Assembly (NCBI RefSeq): GCF_010119235.1
Contig: NZ_JAAATZ010000001.1
Span: 1,890,501 to 1,954,500, forward strand
Reading direction: 5' to 3'
Length of the DNA stretch: 64,000 nt
Source of the DNA: Flavobacterium phycosphaerae
GTDB taxonomy: Bacteria > Bacteroidota > Bacteroidia > Flavobacteriales > Flavobacteriaceae
The position numbers were made by a program, and so were the translations under genes. Within the stretch, counting starts at the first letter, position 1, and each line of letters starts with the position of its first letter. The notes beneath the pieces are model-generated. The model had not been told where the DNA came from. It saw nothing but the letters and a program-made list of their open reading frames with translations, and made no database searches. Positions 27,638 through 36,890 of this stretch are shown in pieces.

Positions 27638-27821
27638 TTTGTTTTTATATAGTGATTTGTTTAAAGCTGTTATTCATTTTTTTTAGTACTGTTTATTCTG
27701 ACTAGTAAAGATGTAAACAGACTATTTAGCGGGTTAAAGGTATAGTTTTTTTGCGAAGAAAATAGTCAAGTTCGCTAATCAACCAGCTACTAAACAAAAA
27801 TGATATGAACTCTAACCAAAA

Positions 27822-28331
27822 TTAGATTTTTAATTTAGGGAGGCTAATATTAATAACTTTACCCCGTAGTAGTTCAAGATTTTTTTTTGAAATATTAGTG
27901 CCTAAATAATTGTTCTTACTGTCATATAAATTCCCATTACTTAAATCTAATTTTTGACCAGTTGCTTCATTATGAGCATGCGGATTGGATGGCAACGGAT
28001 CTTTATCATATTTGTAGATAACCCAAATTTCACCTTTACTTTTAATCCTTTGTTCATCAATTCTCCTTATAGCATCTTCGGGAAGAATTGAACTTTCTAA
28101 TATGACAGTTTCTGTCTCTCTAGGGAAATTAAAATCTATCAGCATTTCAAATATTTGAACTGCAGTAAGATTATGTGAAGCTGTTCGAGTACTATCTTCA
28201 GGCTCGTATCCTAACTTTTCTGCCAATGCTAATTGGATATCAAGAAATTTTAAATTGATAGATAGTTCATTTTCAATTAACACTTTTGCTTCTTCAACTT
28301 CTTTAATGAATTGGTTAATTTGTTCACTCAT
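27822..28331 (-). CDS. Hypothetical protein upstream of the hsd operon
   Basis: 169 residues, soluble, with a helical N-terminal part (FIKEVEEAKVLIENELSINL) and a strand-rich C-terminal segment (EIWVIYKYDKDPLPSNPHAH, then KLDLSNGNLYDSKNNYLGTN). The PHAHN stretch could be a metal-binding or hydrolase-like motif, but no family is recognised. It is separated by about 180 bp from hsdM and reads in the same direction. A role in restriction cannot be inferred from sequence. Confidence 0.6.
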   Translation of the reverse strand: MSEQINQFIKEVEEAKVLIENELSINLKFLDIQLALAEKLGYEPEDSTRTASHNLTAVQIFEMLIDFNFPRETETVILESSILPEDAIRRIDEQRIKSKGEIWVIYKYDKDPLPSNPHAHNEATGQKLDLSNGNLYDSKNNYLGTNISKKNLELLRGKVINISLPKLKI

Positions 28332-28385
28332 AATTTTAAATTATCTTAGTTGAAATCTACTACATTCAAATATATGTAAGTTTTT

Positions 28386-28511
28386 TTACTTTTTCCTACT
28401 TTTCCAACTATCATTATGGTAAATTTCTTTTCTGAATTCTTTCATCTTGATACCAATAAAAACGCCAATAGCAATTACAGGAACAGCCGTTAAAATTTCA
28501 TACCATTTCAT
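28386..28511 (-). CDS. Small single-pass membrane protein (41 aa)
   Basis: A short gene whose translation begins MKWYEILTAVPVIAIGVFIG and continues into a basic tail (KEFRKEIYHNDSWKSRKK). It has a single hydrophobic helix (about residues 5-21). ATG is at 28511 and TAA at 28386. It follows the 82-codon XRE gene region on the same strand and precedes the 169-residue gene. A copy of the TATGCAATTCGGGA motif lies about 50 bp upstream. It is a plausible hydrophobic toxin-like or accessory peptide, but function is unknown. Confidence 0.4.
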   Translation of the reverse strand: MKWYEILTAVPVIAIGVFIGIKMKEFRKEIYHNDSWKSRKK

Positions 28512-28560
28512 AGTTTGAGCTTTATATGAACTCAAAATAGAAAGTGCTATTATAAAAAAG

Positions 28561-28576
28561 TATGCAATTCGGGAGT
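28561..28576. promoter_or_regulatory. Single copy of the TATGCAATTCGGGA motif
   Basis: TATGCAATTCGGGAGT differs by one base from the copy upstream of rteC. It lies about 50 bp upstream of the 41-codon gene and 80 bp after the XRE gene. No second copy is seen 22 bp away. This may be a weak or decayed member of the regulon. Confidence 0.4.
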
Positions 28577-28655
28577 ATTTAGTATTTCAAATTGGTAATA
28601 AAAAAAAGATGCCTATCAGCATCTTACTTCAGTGTGGTATTTGGTTAGTTGTTCT

Positions 28656-28898
28656 TTATCCAAACAAATCTTTAATATCTACGTTTAGTGCTTTGGCTAT
28701 CTTAAGAAGAGTTTTAATGGTTGGATTAGTTTGACCTTTTTCTATTCTACGAATTTGGTTTTCTGATAAATCTACTTCCAAAGCTAATTTATCTTGAGAA
28801 AAGTCTGTTGACTCTTCTCTTATTTTTCTGATTGTTAAACCAAGTTTTATGATAGCTTTATTTTGTTGTTCATTTTCCACATTATAAAATTCTATCAT
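28656..28898 (-). CDS. XRE-family helix-turn-helix regulator
   Basis: 80 residues from the ATG at 28898 (a GTG two codons earlier is less likely). It contains a complete XRE/Cro HTH: IRKIREESTDFSQDKLALEV followed by DLSENQIRRIEKGQTNPTIK, ending in a typical LNVDIKDLFG. Such small regulators often control restriction or toxin genes; it lies about 1 kb upstream of hsdM on the same strand. Direct control of the hsd operon is plausible but not shown. Confidence 0.85.
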   Translation of the reverse strand: MIEFYNVENEQQNKAIIKLGLTIRKIREESTDFSQDKLALEVDLSENQIRRIEKGQTNPTIKTLLKIAKALNVDIKDLFG

Positions 28899-29040
28899 TA
28901 CCACAAATTAAAAGCACACATATATGTTTGGTTTATTATTTTTCTTATATTAGCACCGAATTAATTAAATTTGCGATTCTTCAAATAACAATATTGAAGC
29001 ATTCGCTTTGAATCTCGTATCAGAAAACTGGTAATTTTAA

Positions 29041-29101
29041 GTACACGGGATGATAAGTAAGATGCTCACGTCCTTTGGCGTGGGCTCACTTATTCGTGTA
29101 C
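29041..29101. other. Long imperfect hairpin in a 0.7-kb gene-poor gap
   Basis: GTACACG at 29041-29047 pairs with CGTGTAC at 29095-29101, ATAAGT with ACTTAT further in, and CACG with CGTG near the tip, forming a roughly 60-nt imperfect hairpin. The whole gap 28899-29600 holds no supportable gene. It also contains a REP-like palindrome (29401-29416) and a hairpin (29523-29553) in the presumed leader of susC. An 80-codon minus-strand frame here has no gene-like features. Confidence 0.4.
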
Positions 29102-29400
29102 AGGTATACCAGTACCTTAGGTCGATATAAGCTGAGTTCCGCGCCTTTTTTGTGTTTACTCCGCTCTTAGGTTCAACCATTTTTTTATTAGTTAAAAGGG
29201 AAGAGGGATAAGGGATTAGCTTCTCTCCGTTCGCCATTTGGTCCGGGTAGTTTTTGCTTCTTCGCTTTGCACTATTCACTATTTGAACAACTACTTACAC
29301 AGCCTGCGTGTGAGCGATAGTTGAGTTTTTATTGAGTTGGGTTATAATGCTATGTCCACGCAGGTTTTTAGATTGCTTTGCCAGTTTGCTGGCGCTCGTG

Positions 29401-29416
29401 TCCCGCCTTCGCGGGA
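29401..29416. repeat. REP-like palindrome TCCCGCCTTCGCGGGA
   Basis: The sequence TCCCGC-CTTC-GCGGGA is a 6-bp-arm palindrome followed by ATGACA. It resembles short repetitive extragenic palindromes. A different GC-rich palindrome with GTGACA occurs inside the susC coding region at 29769-29789, so the two may belong to the same class of element. Confidence 0.5.
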
Positions 29417-29522
29417 ATGACAGACAAGGAACAAAAACAAAACAATTATGAATCAGTAAACCCTAAAGCCTATGGTATAACAAACAAAATCTAAACTTCA
29501 AACAAATCCGCAAAAAAAAGGC

Positions 29523-29553
29523 CCTCTGCATCTTCTTGGCGGTTGAACAGAGG
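29523..29553 (+). other. Leader hairpin before susC
   Basis: CCTCTG at 29523-29528 pairs with CAGAGG at 29548-29553 about 50 bp upstream of the susC ATG. It may be an RNA structure in the leader or a short terminator; it is not followed by a clear T-run. Confidence 0.35.
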
Positions 29554-29600
29554 ACCGGTAGACAAACAAAACTAATGTTTCATTTAACCAATCCAATATT

Positions 29601-32600
29601 ATGAATAAAAATTCATTGTACAAGGCACGAGCGCCTTTACTCTTGGTATTTTTTTACTGCCTGCTCTACAGCAGCGGCTGCTTTGCCCAAAACAACCCAC
29701 AACAAATTACAGGAATCGTAACCGATGCCCATGGTGCGCTACCTGGCGTTACCATAACCCAAAAAAGGACCCCCAATCAAGTTGGGGGTGACAAGAGTGT
29801 CATTACCGACGACAAGGGGCGCTATGCCATTAGTGCTGCTGCAGGTGATATTCTTATCTTTTCATTTGTAGGCTATAAGGAAGTCGCCGTCACCATCGCG
29901 ACGGACAGCGTGATCAACATTACCATGACTGAAGATGCCACTACCTTACAAGAAGTTACCGTGAATGCGGGCTACTACACCGTAAAAGACAAGGAACGTA
30001 CCGGTAGCATTGCCAAAATAACCTCAAAAGACATTGAAAAGCAACCCGTAACCAACGTCCTCTCGACTATGCAGGGCCGAATGGCTGGTGTTAGTATTAC
30101 CCAAACCAGTGGCGTGCCCGGTGGTGGGTTTGACCTAAAGATACGGGGGCAGAACAGCCTGAGGGCGGAAGGCAATAGCCCGTTATACCTGATTGATGGT
30201 GTGCCTTATTCGTCAGAATCGGTAGGGAACTCCCGAACGACGAGCATACTGCCCACTCTGGCGAATCCGCTCAATAGCATTAATCCGCAGGATATTGAAA
30301 GTATTGAAGTGTTGAAAGATGCGGATGCTACAGCCATTTACGGCTCGCGTGGTGCCAATGGGGTGGTGCTAATTACCACCAAGAAAGGGAAGCAGGGCAA
30401 GACCCGCTTTACTGCGAATGTATCGCAGGGTGTAGCCCAAGCCACTAAGTTTATGACCCTGCTGAACACGGAGCAGTACCTGGCGATGCGGAATGAGGCC
30501 TTTGCTAATGATGGGGTTACCCCTTCGTTTATGGATTATGATGTAAATGGTACCTGGGACCCCAACCGCTATACGGATTGGCAAAAGGAACTGCTGGGCG
30601 GCACCGTGCACTATAAGGATGCCAATGCCTCGGTAAGCGGAGGCAGTGCCCAAACCCAGTTTTTGGTGAGTGGAACGTTTCATGAGGAGACTACGGTTTT
30701 TCCGGGCGATTTTGGGTATAAAAGGGGTGTGCTGCGCAGCAATCTGAACCACAAGTCGGAAAACCAAAAATTCCGTATGTCGTTATCAACGGGGTATACC
30801 GTACAGGACAATAACCAACCGGCTGTTGATTTGACCCGTACGGCGATGTTGTTGGCTCCGAATGCTCCGGCGCTATATAATGATGATGGGAGTTTAAATT
30901 GGGCCGGCAGCAGCTGGGAAAATCCTTTGGCGGCTTTGGAAGGGAAGTACCGTACCAAGACTTACGATTTTATAGCTAATGGGACTGTAGGTTACAGCCT
31001 GATGCCAGGATTGGAAGTGAAATCGGCCTTTGGGATTACCGATACCCGGCACGATGAAACCCGAACCACACCTTCGACGATTTACGACCCTGTGTATGGA
31101 GCCGGTCCTGAATTCTCGGGCTTGCTTGTGAATACCGTGACCCGACGTTCGTGGATAGCCGAACCGCAATTGAGTTGGTCAAAGCAATGGAAGTATGGTA
31201 AAACGGAACTGTTGGCCGGAGGTACTTTTCAGCAGCAGCAAGGCACCAAGCTGTTGCAGGAGGGTACCGGGTTTGTGAACAACAGCCTCATCTATAACCT
31301 GGGTGCTGCTTTTAGCGTAAAGACCTTGCAGGATCAGCCAACGGACTATCGCTACCAGGCTTTTTTTGGCCGGTTGAACTATTCCTATCAGGATAAATAT
31401 ATTGTGAACCTGACCGGTCGCCGTGACGGTAGCAGCCGTTTTGGACCAGGCAGGCAGTTCGCGACCTTTGGTGCGGTAGGAGCGGCCTGGCTGTTTGGCA
31501 ACGAAACGTTGCTGAAGGATAACAGCATACTCAGTTTTGGAAAGCTGCGGGCAAGTTATGGCACCACCGGGAACGACCTGATTGGCGATTACCAGTTTTT
31601 GGATACTTTTTTGTCTTCGGGTGTGAGCTATAATGGCGTGATTGGGTTGGAACCTACGCGGTTGTATAATCCGAATTTTGGTTGGGAAACCAACAAAAAA
31701 TTGGAGCTGGCGGTAGAAGCCGGATTTTTTAAAGACCGAATATTCTTGACACTGGGGTGGTACAACAACCGTTCGTCGAGCCAATTGGTAGGGATTCCGA
31801 TGCCCGCCACTACCGGTTTTCCTTCCATTCAAGGCAATCTCGATGCGACCGTACAAAACCGCGGTACTGAAATAACCCTGCGTACCGTGAATTTCCAAAA
31901 CGGGAATTTCAGTTGGACTACGAACTTCAACATTTCTTTTTCGAAAAACAAGCTGGTGTCCTTTCCCGATTTGGCTACCTCGACGTACCGCAACCAGTTT
32001 GTGATAGGAGAGGCCTTAAACATTCAGAAAGTCTATCATTATACCGGGCTTGACCCGGCCACGGGTGTTTTTACTTTTGCCGATTTGAACGGTGACGGGA
32101 TGCTTTCTGCACTGGACAAGCAGGTGGTGAAGGATTTCAATCCGGCCTTTTTTGGCGGGCTAGGCAACCAGTTGACGTATAAACGGTGGTCGCTTGACGT
32201 ACTGTTTCAGTTTGTGAAGCAGGACAACTACACTGCTGCCGCGATGACGGGTGTACCGGGAACCTTTGGTAATCAGCCCACCGAAATACTGCAGCACTGG
32301 CAAGGCGCAGGTGACACCTCAGGGTATCAAATTTTTACGGCAGGGTATAACGGTGCTGCTGTGGATGCCTACTACAACTATTACGAGAGTGATGCGGTGA
32401 TTGGCGATGCCTCATTTGTGCGTTTGAAAAATGTAGCCCTCAGCTATAAAGTTCCGGAGCGCTGGCTCTTTGGGGCCAGCTGCAAGGTTAGCCTTGAGGG
32501 GCAAAACCTGTTGACATTTACCGGGTATAAGGGCAGAGACCCTGAATTTTCCGCGTATGGGTACCTGCCACCCTTAAAGGTGTTTACGGCAGGAGTGCAG

Positions 32601-32612
32601 TTTAGCTTTTAA
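29601..32612 (+). CDS. susC: SusC/RagA-type TonB-dependent receptor
   Basis: 1003 residues. Signal peptide (ending GCFAQ at 30), carboxypeptidase-like N-domain (about 35-110, ITGIVTDAHGALPGVTIT), TonB-dependent plug (IEKQPVTNVLSTMQGRMAGV), and a large beta-barrel ending AGVQFSF. It works with the SusD gene 17 bp downstream to import a ligand, typically a glycan or peptide. The downstream S9 peptidase suggests a peptide substrate. A REP-like palindrome is inserted in frame in the N-domain (residues 56-64, RTPNQVGGD). This region is visibly GC-richer than the flanks. Confidence 0.92.
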   Translation: MNKNSLYKARAPLLLVFFYCLLYSSGCFAQNNPQQITGIVTDAHGALPGVTITQKRTPNQVGGDKSVITDDKGRYAISAAAGDILIFSFVGYKEVAVTIATDSVINITMTEDATTLQEVTVNAGYYTVKDKERTGSIAKITSKDIEKQPVTNVLSTMQGRMAGVSITQTSGVPGGGFDLKIRGQNSLRAEGNSPLYLIDGVPYSSESVGNSRTTSILPTLANPLNSINPQDIESIEVLKDADATAIYGSRGANGVVLITTKKGKQGKTRFTANVSQGVAQATKFMTLLNTEQYLAMRNEAFANDGVTPSFMDYDVNGTWDPNRYTDWQKELLGGTVHYKDANASVSGGSAQTQFLVSGTFHEETTVFPGDFGYKRGVLRSNLNHKSENQKFRMSLSTGYTVQDNNQPAVDLTRTAMLLAPNAPALYNDDGSLNWAGSSWENPLAALEGKYRTKTYDFIANGTVGYSLMPGLEVKSAFGITDTRHDETRTTPSTIYDPVYGAGPEFSGLLVNTVTRRSWIAEPQLSWSKQWKYGKTELLAGGTFQQQQGTKLLQEGTGFVNNSLIYNLGAAFSVKTLQDQPTDYRYQAFFGRLNYSYQDKYIVNLTGRRDGSSRFGPGRQFATFGAVGAAWLFGNETLLKDNSILSFGKLRASYGTTGNDLIGDYQFLDTFLSSGVSYNGVIGLEPTRLYNPNFGWETNKKLELAVEAGFFKDRIFLTLGWYNNRSSSQLVGIPMPATTGFPSIQGNLDATVQNRGTEITLRTVNFQNGNFSWTTNFNISFSKNKLVSFPDLATSTYRNQFVIGEALNIQKVYHYTGLDPATGVFTFADLNGDGMLSALDKQVVKDFNPAFFGGLGNQLTYKRWSLDVLFQFVKQDNYTAAAMTGVPGTFGNQPTEILQHWQGAGDTSGYQIFTAGYNGAAVDAYYNYYESDAVIGDASFVRLKNVALSYKVPERWLFGASCKVSLEGQNLLTFTGYKGRDPEFSAYGYLPPLKVFTAGVQFSF
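29769..29789. repeat. REP-like palindrome inside susC
   Basis: ACCCCCAA-TCAAG-TTGGGGGT has 8-bp perfect arms and codes for RTPNQVGG. The insertion falls in a loop of the N-terminal carboxypeptidase-like domain, where most relatives have only a short turn before SVITDxxGxY. The reading frame is kept. Confidence 0.65.
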
Positions 32613-32629
32613 TTTAAAACGATTTAATT

Positions 32630-34018
32630 ATGAAAAACTTCAATTATAGAATGCCGGTGCGACTGCTTATGGTACTGGCGGTATTGTTTTCGGGCTGTGA
32701 TTCTTTTGTAGAGGTGGATCTTCCGTCTTCGCAACTGACCTCAAGCAGTGTTTTTGAAGAGCGGGCTACGGCCAACGCTGCTATGACGAATATTTATGCC
32801 AAGCTGAGAGATAGCGGCCTACTATCGGGTGGTGCCTCGGGCATGTCTATTGCCTTGGGTGCCTATGCGGATGAATTGGATTACTATGGCATCAGTTCGG
32901 GCGACACCCAGTTCCTGTATACCAACAGTGTGTTGCCGACCACCGGTATTGTTGCCGAATGGTGGAGCAGGAGCTACAACCAGATTTATGCGGCCAATAC
33001 TGTATATGAAGGAGTGAGTAATGCCACCAAACTGGCGCAGTCCGATAAAGACCAGTTGATGGGAGAAGCTTTGTTCGTGCGGGCGCTGGTGCATTTTAAC
33101 CTGGCGAATCTGTTTGGCGCAGTGCCATATATTACCACTACTGACTATCAGCAGAACCAGATGGCACCTAAAGTAGCTGTTGCCGAAGTGTATAGCCGTT
33201 GCATTGCCGATTTAGAAACGGCGCAGGCCTTATTGCCTACCACTGATTTTGGAGGGAGCCGGGTGCGCCCCAATAAGTGGGCCGCTACGGCATTATTGGC
33301 CAGGGTGTATTTGTACAACGGCAACTTTGCGGAGGCGGCTAATGCTGCTTCTGCTGTGCTGAACGAAACGGGAACCTATGCGCTTGTGACCGATTTTGAC
33401 AGTGCCTTTTTGAAGGACAGCCCGAGTACCCTGTGGCAGCTTATTCCGCAGAATTCTGGAGCCAGTACGGCGGAGGGAGCCAACTTTATTTTTACGGCCG
33501 GACCGCCGCCGTTTGTGGCACTGACCCAGTCGTTGTTGGATGCTTTTGAGCCGGGTGATTTGCGCAAGTTGCATTGGGTAAAGGGGGTAACTGATGGGAG
33601 CACCACTTGGTACCATGCTTATAAATACAAGCAACAAAGTTTTACCGGAAGCAGTACCGAGTATTCGATTGTACTGCGTTTGCCGGAACTGTATTTGATT
33701 CGGGCGGAAGCCCGGGCAAAGCAGGGGTTTTTGAGTGGGGCGAAGGATGATTTGAATGCCATTCGCAATTTGGCGGGTTTGCCGAATACCACTGCTGCCA
33801 CGCAGGAGGAAGTACTTACCGCCATTGTAAAGGAACGACGGGTGGAATTCTTTACGGAAGGCGGTCACCGCTTTGCTGACTTAAAACGTGCGGGCGAGGC
33901 CAACGCCGTACTCGATGTGGCAAAACCCGGTTGGGATGCGCACGAGGTCTTGTTCCCGTTACCTCAAAATGAGTTGTTACTGAATCCAAATCTCGAACCT
34001 CAAAACACCGGCTACTAA
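32630..34018 (+). CDS. susD: SusD/RagB-type outer-membrane lipoprotein
   Basis: 462 residues. The signal ends in lipobox FSGC (Cys23), predicting a surface lipoprotein. The N-terminal half contains TPR-like helices, including QLMGEALFVRALVHFNLANL, and the C-terminal part has the typical VKERRVEFFTEGGHRFADLK motif near the end. It caps the SusC barrel and binds the ligand. It lies 17 bp downstream of susC, and its stop codon overlaps the next start by one base (TAATG). Confidence 0.92.
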   Translation: MKNFNYRMPVRLLMVLAVLFSGCDSFVEVDLPSSQLTSSSVFEERATANAAMTNIYAKLRDSGLLSGGASGMSIALGAYADELDYYGISSGDTQFLYTNSVLPTTGIVAEWWSRSYNQIYAANTVYEGVSNATKLAQSDKDQLMGEALFVRALVHFNLANLFGAVPYITTTDYQQNQMAPKVAVAEVYSRCIADLETAQALLPTTDFGGSRVRPNKWAATALLARVYLYNGNFAEAANAASAVLNETGTYALVTDFDSAFLKDSPSTLWQLIPQNSGASTAEGANFIFTAGPPPFVALTQSLLDAFEPGDLRKLHWVKGVTDGSTTWYHAYKYKQQSFTGSSTEYSIVLRLPELYLIRAEARAKQGFLSGAKDDLNAIRNLAGLPNTTAATQEEVLTAIVKERRVEFFTEGGHRFADLKRAGEANAVLDVAKPGWDAHEVLFPLPQNELLLNPNLEPQNTGY

Positions 34019-36567
34019 TGAAGAAGTGGTTATTCGTACTATTGGCTGCCTGCCCGGTATGGAGTCAGGTGGCTAAAAAACAGTTGACTGAAGCTGACTA
34101 TGGTTTGTGGAGTACGTTGGAACAAGTGCAGCTTTCCGAGGATGGACGATGGGCGTGCTACACGCTTACCTATGAAAGCGGTGTCGATACGCTCATGGTA
34201 AAAAGCACCAGGACGGACAAAACCTATTCTTTTGCCGGTGGCACGGAGGGGCGTTTTGCTGCCAACGGTCATTTTGTGTTTCGCAATCCTGATGGGGCAG
34301 TGGTGCTGGTAAACCTGAAGTTAGGCACACAATCACAGTTCCCCAACAGTGGGCAGTATCGCCTGGCATTAGGTGGGCGTTTGTTGGTATTGTTGGAAAA
34401 TGTGGGGACAACCGCTGGTGATTTATTAGTAGTGGCTATGGATGGGAAGGTGCTGAAAAGGATTCCCAAAGCGTCGCTGTTTTCGATGAATCCGGCGGGT
34501 AGCCAATTGGTATGCGACTACGAGGGCCAACTGTTGCTGTTGGACCTGAACCGCGTGGAGCAGCCACAGCTTATTGACGTGAAACCCCAAATATACCAAG
34601 GCATAGTTTGGCAAGCCAATGGTGCTTCTTTGGCCTATCTTACCGAAGGGGCTGAGGCTTATGTTGGATTTTATCAGCTGGCCGAAAAGAAGCATTATGT
34701 TTTTGACCGGAATCAGTTTAAGGATTTCCCAAAAGATGGGGAGCTTTACCATGCTTCAGTAACGGAGCTTTCGGTGTCTGATGATGGGCAAAGGGTGTTT
34801 TTTGGGGTGAAGCCAAAACAACCCTCGCAGGATACTGGTGGTGTACAACTTTGGAATACCGCAGATAAATTGCCCTACCCCCGCAAACGGGCCATTAACG
34901 GCTGGAACGATAGGGTCAAGCTGGCGGTGTGGCAACCGCTAACGCAACAGTTAAGGATGGTGACTTCGGTTCGTTTCCCTTATCAGGAACTGCTGGCTGG
35001 TCAGCAATTGGCTTTGGTTTATGATCCGATGGCACATGAACCCCAATTTGACTATGATGCACCGGTTGATTTTTATTTGCAGGATGTTGCCACTGGTGCG
35101 GAACGGTTAGTGTTGGAAAAGCATAGTCCCGATAGGACAAAAATGGGAATATCGGTGCAAGGGAACTACATCGCTTATTTTAAGGATAAGGATTGGTGGG
35201 TTTATGACATCAAAACGGCCGCCCATCATAACCTTACCGCTTCGCTTGGATCATCGTTTACCGACCCGCTGTACGACCGTTCGGGTGATGTACAGGTTTG
35301 CGGCATAGCCGGATGGACGCCCAATGACGATGCCGTTTTGGTTTATGATGCGTATGATATTTGGAGTCTTAAGACGAATGGAAGCGGTGCCGATCGTCTG
35401 ACCAAAGGCAGGGAAACAAGCACTGTTTTTAGGGTTGTTCCCCCAAAGGCTTATGAAACTGTCGGCTCACGTTCAGACAACGGGCTCGATTTGAATAACG
35501 GACTTGTGTTGAGGGCGGTAAGCCCGTCGAAAAGCGGCTACTTTAACTGGACTCCTAAAAATGGTGCGACCCCTATTGTTTTTGAAAGTAACAGGATTAG
35601 CGCCATTACCAAAACGGCGAACGGGGTGTATGCATTCCTTAGGGAGCATTACCATCTGTCGCCGCAATTGGTAGTGCAGCATCCGGGGGGTAATCAAATG
35701 TTGGTGTATCAAAGTAACACGCAACAGCAACACTATGATTGGGGATTCTCGAAACGCATTTCCTATGAGAATTCTAAAGGACAGTTGCTTCACGGAGCCC
35801 TTTTCTATCCGGCTGGCTATGATGCCGATAAAAGCTATCCGATGGTCGTGTATATTTATGAGCGGTTATCCCAGTATTACAATGAGTATGTTAATCCGTC
35901 CCTGCGCAATCAGGATGGTTTTAATATCAGCAATCTCACGTCGCAGGGTTATTTTGTACTGCTGCCCGATATCGCTTATGAGGAAGGGAAAACGGGGCAA
36001 TCGGCGGTAGAGTGCGTTACCGCTGCTGTGAATGAAGTAGTGGCGCACGAATCGGTGGATAAAAAGCGAATAGGCCTTGTGGGGCATTCGTTTGGGGGGT
36101 ATGAAACTAATTTTATTGTCACTCAAACAAATATTTTTGCCGCGGCTGTTTCGGGTTCCGGTTTTGCCGATAGTATCAGCTGTTATCTTTCCGTAGGTGA
36201 TGGCAATCTGAAACAGGAGACTTGGCGTTATGAATCCAATCAATTGCGGATGGGTGTGCCGCTTTTTGATGCTTTTGACCGGTATTTGCAGAATTCTCCG
36301 GTTACTTATACTCCCAAAGTAAAAACTCCACTTTTACTGTGGTCGGGGACAAAGGATAACTCGGTAAACTATCGCCAAAGTCTGGAATTCCATCTGGCTT
36401 TGCGTAGGCTTGGAAAACCTAATATATTGTTGCTGTATGAGGGAGGAGGGCACAGCCTGACCAAAGCAGAACATCAAGTGGATTTAACCCGGCGCATGAG
36501 TCAGTGGTGGGACTACTACCTGAAAGGAGGACCTAAACCGGATTGGTTAACACCGGATACTTTTTAA
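34018..36567 (+). CDS. S9-family (prolyl oligopeptidase-like) serine peptidase
   Basis: 849 residues with signal peptide MKKWLFVLLAACPVWSQ, a beta-propeller-like N-terminal half and a C-terminal alpha/beta-hydrolase. The catalytic triad is complete: Ser691 in GLVGHSFGGYE, Asp780 in WSGTKDN, His812 in EGGGHSLT. It cleaves peptides, often after proline, probably in the periplasm. Translation is coupled to susD. In this module it could process a peptide taken up by SusCD or the secreted DUF6520-like protein encoded next door. A strong terminator follows. Confidence 0.88.
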   Translation: MKKWLFVLLAACPVWSQVAKKQLTEADYGLWSTLEQVQLSEDGRWACYTLTYESGVDTLMVKSTRTDKTYSFAGGTEGRFAANGHFVFRNPDGAVVLVNLKLGTQSQFPNSGQYRLALGGRLLVLLENVGTTAGDLLVVAMDGKVLKRIPKASLFSMNPAGSQLVCDYEGQLLLLDLNRVEQPQLIDVKPQIYQGIVWQANGASLAYLTEGAEAYVGFYQLAEKKHYVFDRNQFKDFPKDGELYHASVTELSVSDDGQRVFFGVKPKQPSQDTGGVQLWNTADKLPYPRKRAINGWNDRVKLAVWQPLTQQLRMVTSVRFPYQELLAGQQLALVYDPMAHEPQFDYDAPVDFYLQDVATGAERLVLEKHSPDRTKMGISVQGNYIAYFKDKDWWVYDIKTAAHHNLTASLGSSFTDPLYDRSGDVQVCGIAGWTPNDDAVLVYDAYDIWSLKTNGSGADRLTKGRETSTVFRVVPPKAYETVGSRSDNGLDLNNGLVLRAVSPSKSGYFNWTPKNGATPIVFESNRISAITKTANGVYAFLREHYHLSPQLVVQHPGGNQMLVYQSNTQQQHYDWGFSKRISYENSKGQLLHGALFYPAGYDADKSYPMVVYIYERLSQYYNEYVNPSLRNQDGFNISNLTSQGYFVLLPDIAYEEGKTGQSAVECVTAAVNEVVAHESVDKKRIGLVGHSFGGYETNFIVTQTNIFAAAVSGSGFADSISCYLSVGDGNLKQETWRYESNQLRMGVPLFDAFDRYLQNSPVTYTPKVKTPLLLWSGTKDNSVNYRQSLEFHLALRRLGKPNILLLYEGGGHSLTKAEHQVDLTRRMSQWWDYYLKGGPKPDWLTPDTF

Positions 36568-36572
36568 ATAAC

Positions 36573-36598
36573 AAAGCAGTTCCCTTGGGAACTGCTTT
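36573..36598. terminator. Terminator between the S9 peptidase and DUF6520-like genes
   Basis: AAAGCAGTTCCC pairs perfectly with GGGAACTGCTTT across a 2-nt loop (12 bp). It lies between convergent genes ending at 36567 and 36607. Confidence 0.8.
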
Positions 36599-36606
36599 GC
36601 TTTTGG

Positions 36607-36873
36607 CTACTGGTGGTTGCGTTTTAATTCAACTACACAATTTCCATTAGCATCCTTACCCCAAACCTGGGTGCTGCCAACGGTGCAAAGTGGTCCAATA
36701 TCATCGGAACACATGATAGAGGTGTTACACACCGTTCCGAAAGGGTTCGCTTTTAGGTACCCTTGGATGTTGACGGTGTCTTTGGCATTGTTGCTCGAGG
36801 TGAACGAGCTTAACGCACCTACCAATCCCAAGGCCAGTACGGCCATTGGAATGAATTTACTCAATCTTTTCAT
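36607..36873 (-). CDS. Small secreted four-cysteine protein (DUF6520-like)
   Basis: 88 residues. A signal peptide (about 1-21) is followed by a short mature part with four cysteines (Cys49, Cys55, Cys63, Cys79) and a polar tail (VVELKRNHQ). The layout resembles DUF6520 proteins, small exported proteins of unknown role that occur beside MauE-like membrane genes. Two disulfides are possible. It could be a peptide that the neighbouring SusCD and S9 proteins handle, or a small signalling peptide. It lies 17 bp from the MauE-like gene, same strand. Confidence 0.6.
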   Translation of the reverse strand: MKRLSKFIPMAVLALGLVGALSSFTSSNNAKDTVNIQGYLKANPFGTVCNTSIMCSDDIGPLCTVGSTQVWGKDANGNCVVELKRNHQ

Positions 36874-36890
36874 GATTAATACATTTAATG

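Noticed and set aside
29037..29279. 80-codon minus-strand open frame overlapping the hairpin before susC
   Set aside because: It has no plausible start context, its sequence looks like translated non-coding DNA, and it overlaps the strong hairpin at 29041-29101.
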